A stretch of 64,000 nt of DNA from Bryobacterales bacterium (lineage in GTDB: Bacteria; Acidobacteriota; Terriglobia; Bryobacterales; Bryobacteraceae). Within the stretch, counting starts at the first letter, position 1, and every line of letters begins with the position of its first letter. The stretch covers positions 940 to 64,939 of the forward strand of contig PLDF01000359.1 in the NCBI GenBank assembly GCA_003135055.1, written 5' to 3'. Position numbers and translations under genes: made by a program. Shown one piece after another: positions 33,401-41,602 of this stretch. A model generated the notes under the pieces. It searched no databases, was not told where the DNA came from, and saw nothing but the letters and a program-made list of their open reading frames with translations.

Positions 33401-33953
33401 CCGAAGGTACGGCGAGGGATGGATCCTGAAATGCCGGATGCGTTATATCGATTCCGGTATCGATGATGCCGATCTTCATTCCGGCGCCGGCATTGGAGAC
33501 GCCGCCTACCGCATTCCAGGCGAGCGTTCCGTTCATGTTCGCTATCGCGCGATTCAGCATAGGCTTGAAGCGTCTCATCTGAGTAACCGATGTCACGCCC
33601 GGCAGGCTCCGGAGCTCGGATACATGATCCGCCGATGCCATGACAAAAAGCGCATTCAACAAATCGGTAACGGACCCTGTGACGCGCATGCCGCGCGATT
33701 CAATCTCAGAGGTGAGACTGGTCTGCCTGGCCTTGATCTGTTGCCGGTAAACGCCGGCGGTTGGCGTCTGCATGTCTTCCCGCGTGGCGAAATGCGAGGC
33801 GACGGGTGCGTCCGCCAGGACAACCGTATAACGGTTAGGAACGAACACAGGGACGTGGCGGCGCGGGCTGGTTTGGGCAAGGCCCGGCAAAGCTCCAAGA
33901 ACGATCGATAAAATGACGCACCGGAACGTTCGGCGCTTGCTGGCGTTCAGCAT
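30426..33953 (-). CDS. giant secreted S8 subtilase with PA and Solibacter-type C-terminal domain (downstream copy)
   Basis: 1175 residues. A signal peptide (about 8-26) and an I9-like propeptide (about 38-130) precede the S8 domain. Catalytic residues are Asp165 in IGIIDTGID, His250 in RFGHGTAAAS and Ser624 in YGASLAAP; Asn357 lies in AAGNDGND. A PA domain is inserted at about 430-535. Ig-like beta domains follow (about 690-900), and the last 240 residues are the Solibacter-type C-terminal domain (TITAAGVLNDATFQ, GSYIAIFGSNLL, VNAFVPWELAG, LYCNGLGPV). It probably degrades proteins outside the cell. GASLAAP departs from the usual GTSMAAP. The stop codon lies inside a palindromic repeat. Confidence 0.93.
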   Translation of the reverse strand: MLNASKRRTFRCVILSIVLGALPGLAQTSPRRHVPVFVPNRYTVVLADAPVASHFATREDMQTPTAGVYRQQIKARQTSLTSEIESRGMRVTGSVTDLLNALFVMASADHVSELRSLPGVTSVTQMRRFKPMLNRAIANMNGTLAWNAVGGVSNAGAGMKIGIIDTGIDITHPAFQDPSLAVPSGFPKCSTGFTCSAYTNNKVIVARSYIQQLALYNGPCQPEQVCPPATINQAAISQPDDYTPRDRFGHGTAAASCAAGFTNSGAAASTTGGAVSLTGMAPKAFLGNYKIQGSPGVNDGPTDDVLIQAVSDAVADGMDVISLSFGAIATTSAANDPVASAYEAAAQKTVVVVAAGNDGNDTFNLGENYPYSNSISTPGIAPSAITVGASTNSHVFNPSVSVNSSSAASNLNGIVALAGDSTPVSYAAMSAPLLDVTATGDSGTACSPLPAESLNGYIALIEVGTCSFDQQAINAQTAGAAGIVFYTDPSGTLEGPGGITTDFIGPTVMVSNGDGVNLKNYIDSNPGRSVTIDYNGIEQTIAGYDAANETNPPITVNELASYSSSGPTPEGLIKPDLVAIGGVDPEAITAGGMYTAAQSYDPAPSIGGESLFSSNRYMAGYGASLAAPLVAGAAALVKQAHPNLTPAQIKSSVVNSAAQNIATDDFGEPVDVERLGAGQLDANAAIGATVSVQPATASFGYATSGGALPAAKTFTVTNFGSSPVTLAVAVAPNSTVSGTTFTASPSSIALAAGASATLTVSVTGSVPVAGEYSGAVVLSGSGASLRIPYMLVVGDGLLNKANINPLSGEVRGYPGQDGGSLVVQIIDQYGVPIANAPVVFSAPSRGSLTLLSYGNGEPACTPASSTSSVTCNTDQYGFAYAEVTLGSAPGSPAIDITAAGQTFQGGADIVPQPTITAAGVLNDATFQGQIAPGSYIAIFGSNLLDTHSLSKYAVDNNLLYDVATPSVSPTDGSLPLQLDFTSVSFDVPSAGLSVPGYIYSVTPNQVNAFVPWELAGQSSAQMKVTIDEGFRGNVVTIPLQSAAPGFFANGNIAAARDINANAITASNPAVRGQIISLYCNGLGPVTVPQVSGAPAGSGASLSLTATTPVVTIGGQPATVSFSGLAPGIVGEYQVNATVPTSIGAGNQPITIAIGGQTSPTQTATTPPQTIMIPVK

Positions 33954-33966
33954 GTCTTTTCCGACG

Positions 33967-34028
33967 TGATTCCCACACCCAGTGTGAGCCGCATCGGGTC
34001 GAGTTCAAAGGTATCGGGGCCAGTCAAT
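33967..34028. repeat. segment shared downstream of both subtilase genes (copy 2)
   Basis: CCCACACCCAGTGTGAGCCG followed by CATCGGGTCGAGT and GGGGCC, matching 30242-30300. It lies between the two subtilase genes. Confidence 0.7.
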
Positions 34029-34069
34029 TCTACACACCTTCGGCGTTGCAAGGGATTGAAGCCCGGTCC

Positions 34070-37000
34070 CTACTTCACAGGAAGCACGACAGTCTGCGCC
34101 GGAGTGGCCGCCGTTTGCGAGGGCGAGGTCTGGCCGCCGATCGCTATCGTGATGGGCTGATTGCCCGCGCTTAGTCCCGCGGGAACCGTCACGTTGACTT
34201 GATACAAGCCGACGAATCCCGGAGAAAGACCGCTGAACAGCACTTGCGCCGTCTGCCCGCCGATCGTTACCACAGGCGGCGTGGTAGTCTGCGAAAGCTG
34301 AGTCGCCGAGGCCGGTGCGCCGCTGGCGGGCGGAAACGTCACCGGGCCGAGACCATTGCAATAGAGAACGATAGCCTGCCCGGGCACCGCGGGGTTGCTG
34401 GCCGTGACCAGGTTGAAATTCTGGTCCTGCGCGATGGCCACGTTGCCGCTGAGGAAGAAGCCGGGCGAAGTGTTGGATAGGGGAATGGTAACGACGTTCC
34501 CCCAGAAGCCTTCATCCACGTTGACCTTCATCTGCACGGACGATTGACCGGCCAGTTCCCAGGGGACCCAGACATTGACCTGTGTCGGGCTCACGAAGTC
34601 CATGTATCCGGGGACGCTGATGCCAGCCGACGGCACGTCGAAGCTGACGCTGGTGAAGTCGATTTGCAGGGGAAGGCTGCCATCAGTGGGAGAGTTCGAT
34701 GAGTTGGCCGACTCATAGAGCTGATTATTGTAGACGGCATAGTTGCTCAGGTTGCCCGTGTCCAAAAGGTTCGTCCCGAAGATCGCGATGTACGATCCAG
34801 GCGCGATGGTTCCCTGAAACGTAGCGTCGTTGAGAATTCCGGCTTGCGTGATGGTGGGCTGCGCGACGATTTCCGCCTCCGCATCTCCCGGGAAGGACTG
34901 GCCGGCTGCGGCGACATTGATCTGTGGAGTTCCGAGCTTTGAGCCTAGAGTCACTTCGGTATACGCAAATCCGAATTGATCGGTATTGCAGGTGACGGCG
35001 CCAGTCGAAGTCGGCGTGGTGCACGCGGGCTCGCCGAATCCATAACTCCCGAAAGTCACGGCGCCTCGCGAGGGGCTCGAGAAAGTAACCGGCGTGCCTG
35101 TTATCGGGACGCCAATTTCATCGACTACCTGGAAGATCAGTGCGCCGCCATCCTGCCCCGGATATCCGAAAGCAACGGAAGAGACTGGCATCACGTTGGC
35201 ATTGCTTAAGATACCGTCGCCCACCAAATACATATACGGTAGCCGCAGAGAGACGCCAGAGGCCGTTAGCGTGACTCCGCCTGAATACTCGCCGGCCACA
35301 GGAACCTTGCCGGTGACGCTCACGGAGATGGTTCCCGACGCGCCCGCCGCCAGGGTGATGCTAGAAGGCGCGGCGGTGACCGAGGTCCCGGAAACGGGAT
35401 TGTTCTGTGCGACTGCGACGGCGAGCGTGACCGAGCTCGATCCGGTATTCGTCAACGTAACCGTTTGTGCGGACGGCAGGGCGGACGTGAGATAGCCGAA
35501 CGAAAGCGTTGGTGGCTGCGCCTGAACGGTGGCGCCCGCGGCGGCGCCTGCATCGAGGCGCCCGCCCCCAAGCCACTGTACGTCCACCGGGTCGTCGAAG
35601 TCATCGGTGGTGGTGGTCTGGGACGCAAAATTCACGAGCGCGGATTTGATCTGCGCGGGCGTGAAACTGGGATGCGCCTGTTTGACTAATGCGGCCGCGC
35701 CCGCGACGATCGGCGTGGAAAAGCTCGTACCGTCCGCGGACGCATAGCGGTTCGCGCTGAAAACCTCGCCGTTGGGGTCGTAGCTTTGAACGGCCATATA
35801 CATGCCCGTCTGCCCAAACGTGTCCGTATTGTCGTCCCCGCCAGTGGCCACGAGGTCCGGCTTGATCATTCCGTCGGGGGTAGGCCCCACCGAGGAATAG
35901 CTGGCGAATTGATTCAGCGCCAGCGGCGGGGGTCCTATGCCATACTGCGTGCTATACGCGGCAACGGTTTGCTCCAAGCCGGAATAGTCGATGGTTGCCG
36001 ATTGACCGCGATGCGCATCGATATACGCCTTCAGGTTCAGGCCGTCGCCGTTGGATATCATGACCGTCGGACCGATGAAATCGGAGGTGATGCCGGACGG
36101 ACCGGTTAGCGTGCCAGAAGCGCTCATGTAAAAAATAATGCCTATTGCGCCAGCTGTTTGTGCGTTAATGGCCTCCGTGTCGGGCGTACAGGGCGATCCG
36201 CTCTCAATCAAGGCGATTGCCCCCAGCAGCGACGCAGCGGGCAGTGCGGTGCATGCGAATCCGTTATCACCCAAGGCAGTTACATCCACCAACGGGGCAA
36301 TAACGGCTCCGTTTCCGGCAGCGAACGAATCGCCCTCCTGAGCCGCGATGTTCTTGAGGTTGGAGGCCGCGCCGGAAGCGGTCGCGCTTACGGTGGAGTT
36401 GAAGATGTGGGAATTTACCGTGGCTCCGACGCTGATTGCGGAGGGCGCGGTGCCGGGGCTGGAGATGGAGTTGGCGTAGGGGTAAATGTTGTTCTGGAAG
36501 AAAGCGTCTTCGCCGTCGTTCCCCGCCGCCGCCACCACTACTATCTTCTGCGCGGCGGCCTGATAAGCGCTGGCAACCTCATCGTCGGCGGCGCTTGAGG
36601 TAGCCAGGAACCCGAGCGAAATGCTGACGATGTCCATCCCGTCGGAGACCGCGTCCTCTATGGCCTGGATGAGGACGTCACTGGTGGCGCCGTCATTTAC
36701 GCCCGGAGAGCCGGACACCTTGTAATTTCCAAGGTAAGCCTTCGGGGCCATTCCGTTGAAGGTGACCATGCCGCCGGCGAGCGCGCTGGCGGCTCCTGTG
36801 TTGGTGTAGCCGGCGGCGCAAGAGGCAGTCGCCGTGCCATGGCCCACCCGGTCGCGAGGCGAGTAGTCGTCCGGGTCCGATTCCGCCGCCGGGTTGCTTG
36901 GGTTAGTTACATAATCCAGAGCAAGCTGGCGAATGTAGCTGCGGGCTACAATCACTTTATTATTGGTGTACGCGCAATCCGCCGGATACCCGGTTGTGCA

Positions 37001-37591
37001 CTTCGGAAAGCCCGACGGTACGTTGAGGGAGGAATCCTGAAAAGTGGGATGCGTCTGGTCGATCCCAGTGTCGATGATTCCGATCTTGACGCCCGCGCCG
37101 GCATTCGACTGTCCTCCAACCAGATTCCAGGCGGCTGGGGCGTTCATGGCTTGCACCGCGGCATTCAGCGTGGACTTGAATACTCGCATCGGACGAACGG
37201 CGGTGACGCCCGGAAGGCTCTGCAATTCCGTGACACGGCTGGCGGGCGCAGTGACAAAAAGCGCATTTAACAAATCGGTGACCGACCCCGTGACGTGCAT
37301 GCCGCGAGATTCAATCTCAGCCGTGAGGCTTGCCTGCGCGGCCTTGATCTGCAGCCGGTAAGCGTCGGCAACGGACGTTCGCATTTCGTCCCGCGTGGCG
37401 AAACGCGAGGAGACCGGCGCATCCGCAAGGAGCACGGTATAGCGATTCGGCACAAACGCACGGAGATGGCGGCTCGGACTCTTTTGCGTTTGGGCGAGCA
37501 ACGGCAAAGTTCCAAAAAGAATCGATAAAATGGCGCACTGCAATGTACGACGCCTGCTGGCATTCAACATGTTTTTTTGGACGGGATTCAT
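34070..37591 (-). CDS. giant secreted S8 subtilase with PA and Solibacter-type C-terminal domain (upstream copy)
   Basis: 1173 residues, the same layout as the previous gene and clearly its paralogue through the full length. Catalytic motifs are VGIIDTGID with its Asp, RVGHGTATAS with its His, and DGTSFSTP with its Ser, all nearer the family norm than in the other copy. The PA domain carries INAQTAGAIGIIFY. C-terminal motifs: LNDATFQGTIAPGSYIAIFG and VNVWVPWELAG. The start at 37591 has GGAGCGAT just before the ATG; an internal ATG seven codons later matches the start of the paralogue. The pair arose by tandem duplication. Confidence 0.93.
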   Translation of the reverse strand: MNPVQKNMLNASRRRTLQCAILSILFGTLPLLAQTQKSPSRHLRAFVPNRYTVLLADAPVSSRFATRDEMRTSVADAYRLQIKAAQASLTAEIESRGMHVTGSVTDLLNALFVTAPASRVTELQSLPGVTAVRPMRVFKSTLNAAVQAMNAPAAWNLVGGQSNAGAGVKIGIIDTGIDQTHPTFQDSSLNVPSGFPKCTTGYPADCAYTNNKVIVARSYIRQLALDYVTNPSNPAAESDPDDYSPRDRVGHGTATASCAAGYTNTGAASALAGGMVTFNGMAPKAYLGNYKVSGSPGVNDGATSDVLIQAIEDAVSDGMDIVSISLGFLATSSAADDEVASAYQAAAQKIVVVAAAGNDGEDAFFQNNIYPYANSISSPGTAPSAISVGATVNSHIFNSTVSATASGAASNLKNIAAQEGDSFAAGNGAVIAPLVDVTALGDNGFACTALPAASLLGAIALIESGSPCTPDTEAINAQTAGAIGIIFYMSASGTLTGPSGITSDFIGPTVMISNGDGLNLKAYIDAHRGQSATIDYSGLEQTVAAYSTQYGIGPPPLALNQFASYSSVGPTPDGMIKPDLVATGGDDNTDTFGQTGMYMAVQSYDPNGEVFSANRYASADGTSFSTPIVAGAAALVKQAHPSFTPAQIKSALVNFASQTTTTDDFDDPVDVQWLGGGRLDAGAAAGATVQAQPPTLSFGYLTSALPSAQTVTLTNTGSSSVTLAVAVAQNNPVSGTSVTAAPSSITLAAGASGTISVSVTGKVPVAGEYSGGVTLTASGVSLRLPYMYLVGDGILSNANVMPVSSVAFGYPGQDGGALIFQVVDEIGVPITGTPVTFSSPSRGAVTFGSYGFGEPACTTPTSTGAVTCNTDQFGFAYTEVTLGSKLGTPQINVAAAGQSFPGDAEAEIVAQPTITQAGILNDATFQGTIAPGSYIAIFGTNLLDTGNLSNYAVYNNQLYESANSSNSPTDGSLPLQIDFTSVSFDVPSAGISVPGYMDFVSPTQVNVWVPWELAGQSSVQMKVNVDEGFWGNVVTIPLSNTSPGFFLSGNVAIAQDQNFNLVTASNPAVPGQAIVLYCNGLGPVTFPPASGAPASATQLSQTTTPPVVTIGGQTAQVLFSGLSPGFVGLYQVNVTVPAGLSAGNQPITIAIGGQTSPSQTAATPAQTVVLPVK

Positions 37592-38087
37592 ATCGCTCCG
37601 GTTTCTATGAAGATCTCTTAACCTAAATTGCGCACGAAGCGGGCAGTTCCATCTTTACTTCTAACACTGGTTTCGCCTTTTTGGCGCGAACTGTTCTTGG
37701 CGCGAACTATGGAATGGCGCTTCCGTTGAAGGGGTAAAGATACTCCAACCGCTCAACCTGAAGGCGCGGGATTCCATCTCATTTGGCGCCGCCATTTCGC
37801 GGCACGGAGCGTCCGGAGGAAAGCGAGAGCCGAGCCTGGAAGGCCATTGAAGTTTGTTCAGTATTTCGCTCATCTATCCACCAAGCGCTTCAATCGCCGA
37901 GGACTTCTTCCACGCGATGGAGTTCCGCAGCGCCACAGGTCGCACATCTCGTCGAAGCGCCTATTGATAGCATCGAAGCGGTGGACCGATTCCACTTTGA
38001 GGCCGGAAAGCGAAGCGGCGCCGTTGTGCTGACGCAGCCTCGCATCATGCGGGCTGCGGGTTTGGTGAGTTTACGCAACGCAGATTT
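37592..38087. other. intergenic region, nothing firm
   Basis: The promoter of the subtilase pair should lie in the first 150 bases. A plus-strand frame at about 37950-38080 (APIDSIEAVDRFHFEAGK, then GAVVLTQPRI) faintly recalls the tail of a zinc-type quinone oxidoreductase, but is too short to call. Confidence 0.4.
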
Positions 38088-38306
38088 TCACCTCCACGCC
38101 TTGAGTTCAAGCGCATCGACTTTTCTTTCCAGCGCGGAAAACCTCGCTTCGAGGCCAAGCAAGCGATCTTCGATGCGTCCGAGCCGGGCCGAGATGTCGT
38201 CCAGGCGGCGGTTGTTGCTTGAGATCAAGGCCCAGACAGTCCCCAGGATCGTGATCATGATCGGGAGCGAAACCTGGAAGAACGGCTGATTAAGCATTGT
38301 GACCAC
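38088..38306 (-). CDS. small membrane-anchored coiled-coil protein
   Basis: 72 residues. One membrane helix (VSLPIMITILGTVWALI) is followed by a basic NNRR and a heptad coiled coil (LDDISARLGRIEDRLLGLEA, RFSALERKVDALELK). Proteins of this shape are frequent in Acidobacteriota and Proteobacteria and have no known role. The coiled coil implies self-association or a partner. It is 85 bases upstream of the histidine kinase gene end but has its own start. Confidence 0.7.
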   Translation of the reverse strand: MVTMLNQPFFQVSLPIMITILGTVWALISSNNRRLDDISARLGRIEDRLLGLEARFSALERKVDALELKAWR

Positions 38307-38391
38307 TGTCCTTGTTCGGCTCCGGTATCATCCCCATCATAACCCCTTCAGGGAAAGGATCGCGGCTCTTTCCATCTGCAACCGGCCAGCC

Positions 38392-39720
38392 CTACCGGGC
38401 AAGGGGAGAAGCGCCCCCGCCTTCTTTCACCGGCAGCTCCAACTCTACTTCCAACCCCGGGTTCGCGTTCCTGGCGCGAATGCATCCTTTATGCAGTTCA
38501 ACGGCCCGCCGCGCGATGGATAGACCGAGACCAATGCCGCCGCTGGCGCGGTCGCGGTCGGTCTCTACGCGATAGAAGGCGTCGAAGAGCCTGGGCAGCG
38601 CTTCTTCGGGAACACCCGGCCCATAATCGCGCACGTCCACGACGGCTTTACCGTTGTTGCGCGCCAGGCGCACCTCGACATCGGATTCGCGCGGCGAGTA
38701 GCGTATGGCGTTGCGGATCACGTTTTCCACGGCGCGCCGCAACAGCTCCGGGTCGCCGGCAACCGTGACCGGCTCGCGGGGCTGATACTGCAAGCCGCAG
38801 CCGCGCGCGGAGGCTTCAATGCGCGAATCGTCCACCAGTTGCTGCACCAATCGATCGAGACGGATGGGGTCGCGGCGCAGTGAATTGGGGTCGCCCTCGG
38901 CGCGCGTCACTTGCAGAAGCTGGCCCACCAGGGCGTTGAGGCGGTCCGATTCCTTTTGAATGCGGTTCAGCGCGGATTCGGTATCGTCGCCGCTGCGCGC
39001 CAGCTCCACCGCCACGCCCAGCCGCGCCAGCGGCGAGCGCAATTCGTGAGAAATATCGAGCAGCAAGCGGCGTTCGGCGGCCAACAGGGTCTCGATCCGG
39101 CCGGCCATGCGGTCGAACGCGCCCGCCAACTGTCCCAGCTCGTCGCGGCGCGTGGAATTGACGCGCGCCGAAAGGTCGCCGCGTCCGAAGCGCTCCACCG
39201 CCTTTTGCAGCGCGCGCACGGGGCTGGTGAGGTGCAGCGCCAGCCAATAGCACAGCAAGAGCGTGGCGGCCAGCCAGAAGATATGCTCGGGCGTCAGGAA
39301 CCACGAGCTGACTTTCGGCCGCGGCGCGATGGAGAGGAACCAGTAGCGTCCATCCTCGGCGGCGCGGGCGGCCATGGTGTCTCCCAGGAATTGCAGCGTC
39401 GGCGGCTGGCGAAAGCTACGGATCATATCCAGCCGATTCTGCCCGGTGAGCAGGTCGCGCCCTTTTTCATCGGCAAGGATTCCCTGGATTCCGTAAATCC
39501 GCTGCAAATTATCCATGAACAGCTGCAGCGCGGGGCGGCCGCCGTTCTCATAAGCCACGCGGGCTTCCTCCATCTCGAACGTTATGCGGCGCGCAGCCGG
39601 GGCTTCCGCATCGGTAACGTTCTGGTTCACGTTGAGCGCGGAAATGAAGGCCGACCCCACCACGGTGATGGCTACCGTGCACCAGAACCAGAGCAGAATC
39701 TTAGCGAAAAGCGAATTCAT
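38392..39720 (-). CDS. sensor histidine kinase, CpxA-like
   Basis: 442 residues. Two membrane helices (about 9-30 and 145-165) frame a periplasmic sensor of about 115 residues. The HAMP domain follows (LTSPVRALQKAVERFGRGDL), then the phospho-acceptor in LLLDISHELRSPLARLGVAV (His225) and the ATPase with ENVIRNAIRYSP, DYGPGVPEEALP and GGIGLGLSIARRAV. It phosphorylates the regulator encoded upstream, which it overlaps by 4 bases. The signal is unknown; the resemblance to CpxA (envelope stress) comes from overall layout only. Confidence 0.93.
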   Translation of the reverse strand: MNSLFAKILLWFWCTVAITVVGSAFISALNVNQNVTDAEAPAARRITFEMEEARVAYENGGRPALQLFMDNLQRIYGIQGILADEKGRDLLTGQNRLDMIRSFRQPPTLQFLGDTMAARAAEDGRYWFLSIAPRPKVSSWFLTPEHIFWLAATLLLCYWLALHLTSPVRALQKAVERFGRGDLSARVNSTRRDELGQLAGAFDRMAGRIETLLAAERRLLLDISHELRSPLARLGVAVELARSGDDTESALNRIQKESDRLNALVGQLLQVTRAEGDPNSLRRDPIRLDRLVQQLVDDSRIEASARGCGLQYQPREPVTVAGDPELLRRAVENVIRNAIRYSPRESDVEVRLARNNGKAVVDVRDYGPGVPEEALPRLFDAFYRVETDRDRASGGIGLGLSIARRAVELHKGCIRARNANPGLEVELELPVKEGGGASPLAR

Positions 39721-40409
39721 TCCGGCGCCGAATCCTCGGGCGTGCGCGCCAACTGATACCCCACGCCGCGGATGGTCTTGATGATCGAGTCGCCCCGTTC
39801 CAGCTTCTTGCGCAAGTGGCTGATGTGCATGTCGATGGAGCGGTCGAACGGCGTGGCCTTGCGGTTGTAGAAATTCTCCATGAGCGCGTCGCGCGAGAGC
39901 ACGCGGCCGGCGGAGCGCATCAGCATATCCAGAATGTCGAACTCGAAAGTGGTCAGCTCAATGGGCTTGCCGCCCGAGTACACCTCGCGGTTGGCCGGGT
40001 CGAGCACGATGCCGTTTACCTCGATCCGGCCGGCTGGCGCGGCGGGGCGCGCTTCGTAGCGGCGCAGAATGGCGCGGATGCGCGCGGCCAGCTCGCGCGG
40101 ATTGAAGGGCTTGGCCAGGTAATCGTCGGCGCCGATTTCGAGGCCGACGATGCGGTCCACATCCTCGCCGCGGGCGGTGAGCATGATGACCGGCACTTTG
40201 CTGTGCGTGCGAAGGCGGCGCAGGATCTCGAAACCGTCGATGCCGGGCAGCATCACATCGAGTACCACCAGATCGACGCCGGGCTGTCCCGCCCGTTCCA
40301 GGCCGCGGTTGCCTTCGTGCTCGCAATCCACCGTGAAACCTTCGCGTTTGAGGAATTCACCGAGCAGAGCGCACAGCTCCGCGTCGTCGTCGATCAACAA
40401 GAGGTGCAC
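39717..40409 (-). CDS. OmpR-family response regulator, CpxR-like
   Basis: 230 residues. The receiver domain has the acidic pair DDD (residues 7-9), phospho-acceptor Asp51 in VDLVVLDVMLPGIDGFEI, Thr/Ser site in VIMLTARGED and Lys in YLAKPFNPRELAARI. The C-terminal winged helix (about 130-225: LTTFEFDILDMLMRSAGRVL, HISHLRKKLERGDSIIKTIR) is of the OmpR type. Its stop overlaps the kinase start. Upstream is a dispersed inverted-repeat element at 40494-40618. Confidence 0.95.
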   Translation of the reverse strand: MHLLLIDDDAELCALLGEFLKREGFTVDCEHEGNRGLERAGQPGVDLVVLDVMLPGIDGFEILRRLRTHSKVPVIMLTARGEDVDRIVGLEIGADDYLAKPFNPRELAARIRAILRRYEARPAAPAGRIEVNGIVLDPANREVYSGGKPIELTTFEFDILDMLMRSAGRVLSRDALMENFYNRKATPFDRSIDMHISHLRKKLERGDSIIKTIRGVGYQLARTPEDSAPE

Positions 40410-40493
40410 GGCTAAAACTTAACACAGAAGGCCGGGGCGGAGCTCATGCCGGGCTGTCCCCAGCTGTCCCCAGCAGGGCTGAGGCTGTCGATT

Positions 40494-40618
40494 TTAACGC
40501 GGAGGCGCGGAGAGGCCGATCAAAACGCGGAGTTGCGTTTGGGGTCTGAGATCCCGGCATATATTCCAGGGTCAGCTCCGCGTTATCTCCAAATCTGCGC
40601 GCCTCCGCGTTGAAGACA
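40494..40618. repeat. inverted-repeat element of the AACGCGGAG family
   Basis: Left arm: TTTTAACGCGGAGGCGCGGA with a second AACGCGGAG; right arm: CTCCGCGTTATCTCCAAATC then CGCGCCTCCGCGTTGAAGAC. The arms pair over about 45 bases and enclose a loop of some 40. The best-preserved copy of the family in this window. Confidence 0.85.
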
Positions 40619-40738
40619 CACTCCCCATTTCGACCCCGAATGCGCCAATCCGCAATTTCCGCAAAAAACAATTCACATCGGTAATGTTTTCTGTTATTCT
40701 GTTATCGCTCTGGTAATTTCACCTCCGCGCGAGGAACT

Positions 40739-41227
40739 ATGGAGACAGCCGCACAAGGCATTTTGACTCGCGACGAAATGGAGAGCAGGCGCCTGTTAGC
40801 CGCACAGGACCTGCAAGACGGACTAACTCAGTCCCAAATCGCACGCAAATTTGGGGTGAGCCGGACTACGGCATCGCGCTGGCATGGCGCGCTGCACCGT
40901 ACGGGCGTGGAGTCGCTGCACAAGCGTCGAGCCACCGGCCGGCCCAGCCGCCTCAACCTGGAACAGCAAGAGGGCGTTGCGCAACTCTTCCGCGCCGGCG
41001 CACGGGCCGCTGGTTTCGCCGACGACCGCTGGACCACCGCGCGTTTCGCGTCCGCCATCGATAAGCGCTACGGCATCCGCTACGATCCGGACCATGTGGG
41101 CCGCATCATGCACCAGCTTGGCCTGCGTCCCCGGCACCAAGCGGCCCAACGCCCCGCGCCCGAGGTCATTTACGCTTCGCCGGCGGCGCTGGCTGCTCCG
41201 GCCGCTGCCGAGCAGTCAGCGGCGTAG
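40739..41227 (+). CDS. stand-alone IS630-type helix-turn-helix protein
   Basis: 162 residues. An N-terminal helix-turn-helix (about 28-65: GLTQSQIARKFGVSRTTASR WHGAL in two parts) is followed by a winged-helix segment (GIRYDPDHVGRIMHQLGLRP), as at the start of IS630-family transposases. The DDE nuclease is absent; the protein ends in an Ala/Pro-rich tail (YASPAALAAPAAAEQSAA). No terminal repeats were found, so it is not an intact insertion sequence. It is either a domesticated DNA-binding protein or a remnant kept as a regulator. The proper ending and tail favour domestication. Confidence 0.75.
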   Translation: METAAQGILTRDEMESRRLLAAQDLQDGLTQSQIARKFGVSRTTASRWHGALHRTGVESLHKRRATGRPSRLNLEQQEGVAQLFRAGARAAGFADDRWTTARFASAIDKRYGIRYDPDHVGRIMHQLGLRPRHQAAQRPAPEVIYASPAALAAPAAAEQSAA

Positions 41228-41602
41228 AAACTTCGCTTCTAAGTACTTTCCGCGAACCAGCACATTAGAATCGATCGCTGGTATTCGGAGCCCGGTTCGC
41301 CCGCGACAAGTTTGTTAGCCTTCTTCATTGAGAGATGCTTCGCCTAGCTCGGCGTGCACAAACCACTAAGGACTTGTCGCGAAATAACGTGCCATTTCGA
41401 CGCGGCGTGGGAGTGTCCAACGCTTCAAGTGCAGCCTCTCGACCGCCCTCGCATGGCTCGGGGCCAGGATGGTTCGCTGTTCCTTTCCTGTACGACTCTT
41501 TCATTCGCTGCTTCAGGCCGGTTTATCCCGGCGCTATCCGCGCATGAGTGCGCGCATGAGTGCGTGCGCCCCGACGGGAGATGGACAAGCTGAAGCAATG
41601 CG
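41228..41602. other. intergenic region, nothing coding
   Basis: Only a short direct repeat, GCGCATGAGTGC / GCGCATGAGTGC (41538-41562), resembles the stems of the hairpin element at 14991-15106. No gene is supported. Confidence 0.5.

Noticed and set aside
32772-33911. 379-codon plus-strand frame inside the downstream subtilase
   Set aside because: Shadow frame of a clear S8 protease; no recognisable domain.
37783-38289. 168-codon plus-strand frame before the coiled-coil gene
   Set aside because: Covers the antisense of a better gene at its end. A faint resemblance to an oxidoreductase tail is too short to support.
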